Assembly (NCBI GenBank): GCA_025966435.1
Contig: JAICRQ010000188.1
Location: 1 to 6,834 of the forward strand
Origin: Anaerolineales bacterium
GTDB taxonomy: Bacteria; Chloroflexota; Anaerolineae; Anaerolineales; Villigracilaceae
DNA length: 6,834 nucleotides
Direction: 5' to 3'
Each line of letters begins with the position of its first letter. Positions within the stretch are counted from its first letter, which is position 1. Positions 1 through 4,443 of the stretch are shown here, piece after piece. Under the pieces are notes generated by a model. The model was not told the origin of the DNA, did no database searches, and worked only from the letters and a program-made list of their open reading frames with translations. Both the position numbers and the translations under genes were made by a program.

Positions 1-216
1 AAGGGCTACTTCCACTGGACGCTGGTGGACAACTTCGAATGGGAGCGCGGCTGGACTCAGCGCTTCGGGTTATGGGGATTGGACGTCGAAACCCAGAAGC
101 GCATCAAGCGTCCCTCGGCGGACCTGTATGCGGAGATTTGTAAGGAGAACGGGCTGTCGTCTGAGATGGTGCAGAAATATTGTCCCGAGGTGTTCGATCA
201 GTTATTTCCTGTGTGA
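1..216 (+). CDS. GH1 family beta-glycosidase (beta-glucosidase-like), C-terminal fragment
   Basis: The reading frame is open from the first base and ends in TGA at 214-216, giving the last 71 residues; the start and the two catalytic glutamates lie outside the window. The fragment contains GYFHWTLVDNFEWERGW followed by RFGLWGLD, the C-terminal signature of glycoside hydrolase family 1. In that family the Glu-Trp pair of DNFEW (residues 13-14 of the fragment) contacts the sugar in the -1 subsite, and the enzymes cleave beta-linked glucosides or galactosides by a retaining mechanism. About 25 residues follow the usual end of the barrel (after YAEICKENG), a modest tail extension. No signal peptide can be assessed. 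The family is secure; exact substrate specificity cannot be read from this piece. No strong hairpin terminator follows it. Confidence 0.93.
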   Translation, partial: KGYFHWTLVDNFEWERGWTQRFGLWGLDVETQKRIKRPSADLYAEICKENGLSSEMVQKYCPEVFDQLFPV

Positions 217-287
217 GCACAGCCTTGTATTCGGACCTGAAACGGTATAGCAACACAGCCGTAAGGTTTTTGATAAGTTCTTTCCCC

Positions 288-293
288 TATAAT
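288..293 (+). promoter_or_regulatory. -10 box of the promoter for the HTH protein/kinase pair
   Basis: A perfect TATAAT lies in the 179-base gap after the GH1 gene. Transcription would start near base 300 and leave a leader of about 95 bases before the ATG at 396. The -35 region is poor: GGTTTT at 265-270 has 17-base spacing, while the better-looking TTGATA at 270-275 is only 12 bases away. The match is therefore based mainly on the -10 box and its position. Confidence 0.5.
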
Positions 294-320
294 GAATGTA
301 CAATCCATGAGCTATTGATT

Positions 321-350
321 ATGAAATCATTGAACGAAGCCCGATTTCAT
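321..350 (+). promoter_or_regulatory. inverted repeat in the 5' leader
   Basis: ATGAAATC (321-328) and GATTTCAT (343-350) are a perfect 8-base inverted repeat separated by 14 bases. They lie between the proposed transcription start and the ribosome binding site of the HTH gene. It could be an RNA hairpin in the leader or a DNA operator, for example for the HTH protein encoded just downstream. It lacks a T-run, so it is not an intrinsic terminator. Function is not shown by the sequence. Confidence 0.35.
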
Positions 351-380
351 TTCTGTGCAGTACCGATCATCAACGCAAGC

Positions 381-387
381 AAAGGAG
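381..387 (+). promoter_or_regulatory. Shine-Dalgarno site that sets the start at 396
   Basis: AAAGGAG ends 8 bases before the ATG at 396. The nearer ATG at 391 is in another frame, which closes after a few tens of codons. Longer in-frame starts at 180 and 321 exist, but 180 lies inside the GH1 gene, upstream of the -10 box, and 321 has no comparable ribosome binding site. The site therefore favours 396. Confidence 0.75.
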
Positions 388-395
388 TACATGGA

Positions 396-1202
396 ATGGA
401 CGTCAAAACACGATTTTCAGGGCTGGAGCAGTTGCTTGGAATTATTTATGGGAATGAGACAAGGCTGAGTACCTTGCTGAGAGAAATGGGGTTTGAACGC
501 TTCCAGATCGAGCAGTTTCATAATGGACATCTCGAGGCGGTCGTTGACCAGTTCCTGGGCGTCATCCACAAACGTCTGACGAGTGACTCAGGCAAGGATA
601 CATATTATCAAATCCTCAGCCGTCGCTACGGGCTGGACGGCGAGCCTCCCCAGCAGCTTTCTGCCATTGCCGAGAAGTATGGTTACAGTCCCGAATATCT
701 GCGCCAGCTGTTTGAGGAAATTCTACAACGCTGCCAGAGCAAGACCTGGCAAGCGGAGTTGAAGAAGAGTCTGAAATACATTGCTGTTAACCAACTCGGG
801 GAGTTGTTTGGACGCCCTGCGCGTGACTATGTTGCCGAGAAGTTGGAGCGTCTCTCCAATCTGCGCAATGCGGCAGAGTTCACCCGGCTGGACTATGAGA
901 CCAAGCGGACACAGATTCTGAAACAGGTCCAGGCAGAGCTGGATGCGCTCGATTTGGAATACAAGCCCGTGATGGAACGGACAGAGGAAAACATCGACGC
1001 ACTGGAAAACGAGATCAAGACGGATGTGCTGCTCTATGGGGAAAGTGTTTCGGGCGGGATGTATCGTGCCACGTACACCAGGGGACGCGTCTCTTGGGAT
1101 AATGACGGCATCACAAAATATGCTGAATCCCACCCCGATGTGCTCCAATTCCGCAAGCAGGGTCAGCCGAACGTTTCCTTGCGCGTGATGAATAAAGATT
1201 GA
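396..1202 (+). CDS. sigma-70 region-4-like HTH / coiled-coil protein of unknown function
   Basis: This is a 268-residue soluble protein with no signal peptide or membrane segment. Residues ~70-113 resemble sigma-70 region 4: ILSRRYGLDGEP, then a helix-turn-helix with LSAIAEKY, the turn GYS and the recognition helix PEYLRQLFEEILQRC. No sigma region 2 or 3 is present, so it is not a complete sigma factor. Residues ~145-210 are rich in Lys, Glu, Leu and Arg with heptad-like spacing, predicting a coiled coil. Residues ~211-265 form a compact tail with LLYGESVSGG, RGRVSWD and HPDVLQFRKQGQPNVSLR; I recall similar tails in phage-type Gam-like or hypothetical proteins but cannot confirm this. It probably binds DNA or RNA polymerase; the target is unknown. 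The stop overlaps the start of the kinase gene by four bases, suggesting co-translation. The start at 396 is chosen from the AAAGGAG site; 321 is the main alternative. Confidence 0.85.
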   Translation: MDVKTRFSGLEQLLGIIYGNETRLSTLLREMGFERFQIEQFHNGHLEAVVDQFLGVIHKRLTSDSGKDTYYQILSRRYGLDGEPPQQLSAIAEKYGYSPEYLRQLFEEILQRCQSKTWQAELKKSLKYIAVNQLGELFGRPARDYVAEKLERLSNLRNAAEFTRLDYETKRTQILKQVQAELDALDLEYKPVMERTEENIDALENEIKTDVLLYGESVSGGMYRATYTRGRVSWDNDGITKYAESHPDVLQFRKQGQPNVSLRVMNKD

Positions 1203-2131
1203 ATCTGCCGCCTGAATTCATCTCGAACATTCAAAATACCTTTGGGGAAAATGGTGATGCCTTCCTGAGGGGATTGCCTGAATCGATCGCAGCCGCTTCC
1301 ACACACTGGGGCTTGACCGAGGTCCAGCCTGCGTCCAATCTTTCCTATAACTTTGTGGCATTTGCGAAGCGCGGTCCGGAGCAGGTCGTTCTCAAGATGG
1401 GTGTGCCGAATAGAGAGTTGAAAAGTGAGATAGCGGCATTACGTCTCTTTGGCGGAGAAGGTGCATGCCGTTTGATCGATTACGAGGAAGAAAAATACTG
1501 GATGCTGCTGGAACGCTTGAAGCCAGGCGTTATGTTATCCACGCTCGAGAATGATGAAGAAGCGACCCACATTGCGGCAGAAGTTGTGCAAAAGATTTGG
1601 CGCTTCGATTACAGGGCGACAAGCACGCCCCTCCGCTCAGCGCGAGATCAATTTATTAAACTTTCCGATTGGTTCGATGGGTTGAAGAAATTGCGTGCGA
1701 TGTTCAACGGCGGGACAGGTCCGTTAAATGAAAAGTTAGTAGAACAGGTGGAGCGATCGGTGCAAGATTTCTTTATCGAAAATCATAATCCTGTCCTCAT
1801 GCACGGCGATTTCCATCACTTCAATATTCTGTCCTCCGAACGTGGTTGGCTGGTGATCGACCCAAAGGGCGTGATCGGACCGGCATGTTATGAACTGGGT
1901 CCATTCCTTATGAACCCCTGGGGCGACCTCTTGAGTAAGAAATATTATCGCCGGTTGGCGAGACAGCGTATCGACATTTTGCACGAACGCCTGGGATTCG
2001 AGCGTGAGCGCATCCGTGAGTGGGGTGTGGCACATGCCGTCCTTTCGGCGTGGTGGGGTATCGAAGATAATACAGGCTGGGAATATTCGCGGGCGTTCGC
2101 CGAAATGCTGGCGGACTTGGAACTTAAATAA
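1199..2131 (+). CDS. aminoglycoside 6-phosphotransferase (APH(6)/StrB)-like kinase
   Basis: This 310-residue protein has the fold of the aminoglycoside/hydroxyurea resistance kinase family (streptomycin 6-kinase type). Visible elements are the ATP-binding Lys66 in VVLKMG, Glu77 in SEIAALRLF, the catalytic loop HGDFHHFN at 202-209 with Asp204 as base and Asn209 for metal, and the metal-binding Asp221 in VIDPKG. The following GPACYELGPFLMNPW is characteristic of this family rather than of APH(3'). It would transfer phosphate from ATP to a hydroxyl of a streptomycin-like aminocyclitol or another small molecule. At 310 residues it is somewhat longer than the usual ~265-280, mainly from an N-terminal lead. 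The TTG start at 1199 is forced to lie here: an in-frame TAA at 1193-1195 closes the frame upstream, and TTGA overlaps the previous stop. No mobile element flanks it, so it looks chromosomal. Whether it confers drug resistance is not known. Confidence 0.88.
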   Translation: MNLPPEFISNIQNTFGENGDAFLRGLPESIAAASTHWGLTEVQPASNLSYNFVAFAKRGPEQVVLKMGVPNRELKSEIAALRLFGGEGACRLIDYEEEKYWMLLERLKPGVMLSTLENDEEATHIAAEVVQKIWRFDYRATSTPLRSARDQFIKLSDWFDGLKKLRAMFNGGTGPLNEKLVEQVERSVQDFFIENHNPVLMHGDFHHFNILSSERGWLVIDPKGVIGPACYELGPFLMNPWGDLLSKKYYRRLARQRIDILHERLGFERERIREWGVAHAVLSAWWGIEDNTGWEYSRAFAEMLADLELK

Positions 2132-2163
2132 AACAGCCTCTCAAACGAGAGGCTGTTTGTTTC
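2131..2163. terminator. bidirectional rho-independent terminator
   Basis: A perfect 12-bp stem (2131-2142 with 2147-2158) closes an AAAC loop. On the plus strand it is followed by TTTGTTT, and the kinase stop codon runs into the left arm. On the minus strand it is followed by TTTTATTT. It can therefore end both the HTH/kinase transcript and the small-gene transcript that converges from the right. Confidence 0.9.
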
Positions 2164-2164
2164 C

Positions 2165-2327
2165 TTACATTCCGAGAAGATTGAACAATACAAAACCCAG
2201 TGCGAAAATGGCGCCAATCTTCCTGAAGGTTTCGGTACCCAGCGATGGCACAAATGCAGCCAGCCAGCCCATACTAGAGGAAGAAGAGCCAAAGACACCA
2301 GGCCGAAAGAGAATCGGGCAAATTCAC
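2165..2327 (-). pseudogene. degenerate second copy of small two-helix membrane protein
   Basis: A GTG at 2327 lies 8 bases after a good AGGAG (2340-2336) and begins MNLPDSLSAWCLWLFFL, but TAG at 2276-2274 then ends the frame after 17 residues. Downstream YGLA continues in the same frame for four codons, then the sense frame shifts at a (GGCT)3 tract (2258-2269). Removing one GGCT unit joins it to AAFVPSLGTETFRKIG and a hydrophobic C-terminus ending NLLGM, with TAA at 2167-2165. Repaired, it would be 52 residues with two hydrophobic helices. The N-terminal AWCLWLFFL-stop-YGL aligns with TWCLILFFLFYGL of the intact gene just upstream, so this is a tandem paralogue with two lesions. Alternatives are a sequencing error, or a separate 35-residue ORF from the ATG at 2272, which has no ribosome binding site. 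The function of the family is unknown to me. Confidence 0.6.
2258..2269 (-). repeat. (GGCT)3 tetranucleotide tract at the frameshift
   Basis: On the minus strand three perfect GGCT units follow one another inside the broken small gene. Two units restore the frame that ends in NLLGM; three units shift it. Slipped-strand expansion is the simplest explanation. Confidence 0.6.
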
Positions 2328-2341
2328 TTTACGTTCTCCTA

Positions 2342-2488
2342 TTACCTGCCAATCAGCGTAAAGATGGCGACACCAAGGGCCAATAGCCCCATGATGATAC
2401 CCGGGATCGCCATACCTAAGGCTGATAAGCCGTAGAAAAGAAAGAACAGAATTAGACACCACGTGGCAATTGAACTCGGCATTCTCAT
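2342..2488 (-). CDS. small hydrophobic membrane protein (48 aa), unknown function
   Basis: This minus-strand gene is intact, starting at ATG 2488 and stopping at TAA 2344-2342. It begins MRMPSSIATWCLILFFLFYG and continues with a second hydrophobic stretch containing two Gly-rich segments (GIIMG, LLALG) and ending TLIGR. Two transmembrane helices are likely, at residues ~8-25 and ~27-46. AAAGGAG at 2502-2496 is spaced 7 bases from ATG 2488. An ATG at 2494 is only one base from that site, and the one at 2482 is 13 away, so 2488 is the best start. A paralogous but broken copy begins 14 bases downstream, so the two form a small operon ended by the hairpin at 2131-2158. I do not recognise the family. 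Paralogy to the neighbour and the strong ribosome binding site support it as a real gene. Confidence 0.68.
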   Translation of the reverse strand: MRMPSSIATWCLILFFLFYGLSALGMAIPGIIMGLLALGVAIFTLIGR

Positions 2489-2495
2489 TTTCATT

Positions 2496-2502
2496 CTCCT
2501 TT
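2496..2502 (-). promoter_or_regulatory. Shine-Dalgarno site of the 48-residue membrane protein
   Basis: AAAGGAG on the minus strand. Of three in-frame ATGs within 13 codons it is at ideal distance (7 bases) only from the one at 2488. Confidence 0.65.
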
Positions 2503-2613
2503 GGGCAAATCGTTGAAGGCTCCGCGAGCCATTGTTTAATTTAACACGACGGTAAGGGGCAAGTTCCGCTCTTTATGACCCAGGACTGCAGAAATCACAG
2601 ACCTGCGAGGTGG
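2503..2613. other. divergent intergenic region between the small genes and the exporter operon
   Basis: This stretch must carry the promoters of both directions. GGCTC-CGC-GAGCC (2518-2530) is a short 5-bp stem that would fall in the leader of the minus-strand transcript. An AT-rich patch (GTTTAATTTAAC, near 2534-2545) is the most likely -10 region for the minus strand, with TTGCCC upstream on that strand, but no spacing fits the consensus well. No open reading frame or RNA gene is recognisable here. Confidence 0.4.
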
Positions 2614-2619
2614 TAGAAT
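2614..2619 (+). promoter_or_regulatory. -10 box of the ABC exporter operon, probably giving a leaderless mRNA
   Basis: TAGAAT (5 of 6 to consensus) ends 8 bases before the ATG at 2628, so transcription would begin at or within a base or two of the start codon. There is no Shine-Dalgarno sequence before that ATG, which fits leaderless translation. No convincing -35 hexamer is seen at 16-18 bases upstream. Confidence 0.45.
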
Positions 2620-2627
2620 CGGCATCT

Positions 2628-4415
2628 ATGGCTGTCACTACCCCTGCTGAATTTTCTCTGCAACGCAAATATCTTTCCGATCGAACGGGTCCGGTGAGAT
2701 GGGTATGGTCACATGCCCGGCGTCATTGGTGGCTCATCATCATGATGGTCGCGGGTGCCGTGGGCAATGCCGGGCTGGCTGCCGTGGTGCCGGTGCTGAC
2801 CGGAGATGCGTTCAACGCGATGCTCGAACCGGTGCCGGATACAAGTGTGTTGGTCTCGCTGGCGTTAATCATGGGGATCTCACAGGTAATCCGGGGTGCT
2901 TTGCAATTCGCAAGGAACTTCGGCGCGGAGATTCTTGCCCAAAAACTGGAACGCTCTGTTCGCGATGAGCTGTACCTTTCGCTGCTTGGCAAGAGCATGA
3001 CCTTCCACAACCTGCAGCCAGTTGGTGACACGATGGCGCGCGCTACAAACGATGTGCGTGAAGTCAACTATATGTTCAGCCCCGGTCTTAATCTTGTAGT
3101 GGGCTCGCTTGTCTTTATGCTAATACCCATCTTTGTGGCTGGGCGCTACCATCCGTCTCTCATCCTCACGCCAGTGGTGTTCCTCATTATTTATTTCCTC
3201 TCGCTCATCCGTTACCTGAAGGCTCTGGCGCCGATCACAGACGAGGTCCGTGCCCGGTTTGGGGTGATGAATACACACCTCTCCGAGTCGCTGGATGGCG
3301 TGGAAGTGGTGAAGGGCGCCGCGCAGGAAAACGAGGAGGTGGATCGCTTCGTGGTGAATGCCCGGCGCGTGCGGGATGCATTCGTGCAACAGGGTGATTT
3401 GGAGGGGCGCTATACTGCGATGCTCCTGCTCGGCTCTGCCTACGCCTTTGGTTTGTTTCACGCGCTCCTGCTCTTTCGCAGCGGCACGCTGGATGTCGGC
3501 GCCGTCGTGGCTTACTTTGGCTTGCTCCGTTTGCTGGATTTCCCCACGTTTGTCTCTACATTTGCCTATTCCCAGATTTCTTCGGGTCTTTCCAGCGCAC
3601 GCCGCATCTTGGATCTCATGAACCGCGAAACCAACCTGGATCAGAACGTGCAGGGGTATGCCGATGCGATGAAAGGCGAAGTGGAGTTTCGCAATGTGAG
3701 TTTCTCATACGACCTTAGCAATCTGAATGGCAAGAATCCCTCACAGGACGAAGTGCTCCAAAACATTTCCTTTAAGGTGAAGCCCGGCCAAACAGTTGCG
3801 ATTGTTGGACAAACGGGTGCTGGAAAAACGTCCCTGGTGAAACTCATCAATCGCACCTATGATGTCACGCAGGGTCAAGTCCTAGTGGATGGTGTAGACG
3901 TCCGTGATTGGAACCTGGCTGCCCTCCGTTCACAGATCTCGATGATCGAACAGGATATTTTTCTTTTTTCACGATCAGTCAGTGACAATATTGCCTTTGG
4001 GAGGCCCGAGTCTACGCAGCGTCAGATCGAGACGGCAGCCGAGTTCGCGCAAGCGGACGACTTCATCCAAACGTTTGACAAAGGTTACGCCACCGTCGTT
4101 GGCGAGCGCGGCGTCACGCTCTCCGGGGGGCAGCGCCAGCGGCTCGCTCTGGCGCGAGCCTTTCTGACCGATCCATATATTTTGATTTTGGACGACTCCA
4201 CCTCGGCAATCGACTCGGCTACCGAGGATAAGATCCAGCGCGCGATTTCCAACGCGGCGCGCGGACGGACGACGTTCATCATCACGCACCGCCTTTCTCA
4301 GATCCGCTGGGCAGATTTGATCATCGTCCTTCGGAAAGGCAGGATCGCCGCCATCGGCACGCATGACGAGTTGATGAAAACTTCCGAAGCATATTCGAGG
4401 ATCTTTAGAGAGTAG
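2628..4415 (+). CDS. heterodimeric ABC exporter half-transporter, degenerate-site subunit (TM287/BmrC type)
   Basis: This 595-residue protein has an exporter membrane domain followed by an ATPase domain. Six transmembrane helices are visible at about 34-58, 73-92, 153-171, 178-195, 262-283 and 289-308. The ATPase has A-loop Tyr361, Walker A GQTGAGKT (394-401, Lys400), Q-loop Gln442, signature LSGGQ (498-502), Walker B ILILDD (Asp522) and switch His554. The residue after the Walker B Asp, normally catalytic Glu, is Asp523. That substitution is typical of the non-catalytic half in heterodimeric exporters such as TM287/288 and BmrCD. Its intact signature would serve the partner's consensus site. 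Substrates are probably drugs, lipids or peptides; the sequence does not say which. The partner gene follows after 28 bases. ATG 2628 is chosen over GTG 2610 because the -10 box lies between them and GAGG overlaps the GTG with no spacer. Confidence 0.93.
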   Translation: MAVTTPAEFSLQRKYLSDRTGPVRWVWSHARRHWWLIIMMVAGAVGNAGLAAVVPVLTGDAFNAMLEPVPDTSVLVSLALIMGISQVIRGALQFARNFGAEILAQKLERSVRDELYLSLLGKSMTFHNLQPVGDTMARATNDVREVNYMFSPGLNLVVGSLVFMLIPIFVAGRYHPSLILTPVVFLIIYFLSLIRYLKALAPITDEVRARFGVMNTHLSESLDGVEVVKGAAQENEEVDRFVVNARRVRDAFVQQGDLEGRYTAMLLLGSAYAFGLFHALLLFRSGTLDVGAVVAYFGLLRLLDFPTFVSTFAYSQISSGLSSARRILDLMNRETNLDQNVQGYADAMKGEVEFRNVSFSYDLSNLNGKNPSQDEVLQNISFKVKPGQTVAIVGQTGAGKTSLVKLINRTYDVTQGQVLVDGVDVRDWNLAALRSQISMIEQDIFLFSRSVSDNIAFGRPESTQRQIETAAEFAQADDFIQTFDKGYATVVGERGVTLSGGQRQRLALARAFLTDPYILILDDSTSAIDSATEDKIQRAISNAARGRTTFIITHRLSQIRWADLIIVLRKGRIAAIGTHDELMKTSEAYSRIFRE

Positions 4416-4440
4416 ATCATCGAACTTCGATATTCGAGGA
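4391..4440 (+). repeat. 11-bp direct repeat ATATTCGAGGA at the gene junction
   Basis: Perfect copies lie at 4391-4401, inside the last codons of the first exporter gene (coding YSR), and at 4430-4440, immediately before the second gene. The second copy supplies the GAGGA that acts as the ribosome binding site of the gene at 4444. Between them is an 11-base palindrome, TCGAACTTCGA (4420-4430). Confidence 0.6.
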
Positions 4441-4443
4441 CGT

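Noticed and set aside
217..272. Possible terminator after the GH1 gene (CCTT...AAGG followed by TTTTT)
   Set aside because: The pairing is short, interrupted and widely spaced, so it does not stand up as an intrinsic terminator.
180..395. N-terminal extension of the HTH protein from an ATG at 180 or 321
   Set aside because: The start at 180 lies within the GH1 gene and upstream of the -10 box at 288-293. The start at 321 has no good ribosome binding site. AAAGGAG at 381-387 fits 396.
723..1148. Long minus-strand open frame opposite the HTH gene
   Set aside because: It lies antisense to a gene with clear domain structure, has no ribosome binding site, and its translation has no recognisable motif.
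2165..2272. Independent 35-residue gene starting at ATG 2272 (MGWLAAFVP)
   Set aside because: There is no ribosome binding site, and the paralogous alignment explains it better as the shifted 3' part of the broken small gene.
1945..2435. Overlapping frames on both strands across the kinase end and the small genes
   Set aside because: The minus frame (1945-2298) reads through the terminator and into the kinase antisense. The plus frame (2004-2435) crosses the terminator hairpin and is antisense to the small membrane-protein genes. Neither has a family match or a ribosome binding site.
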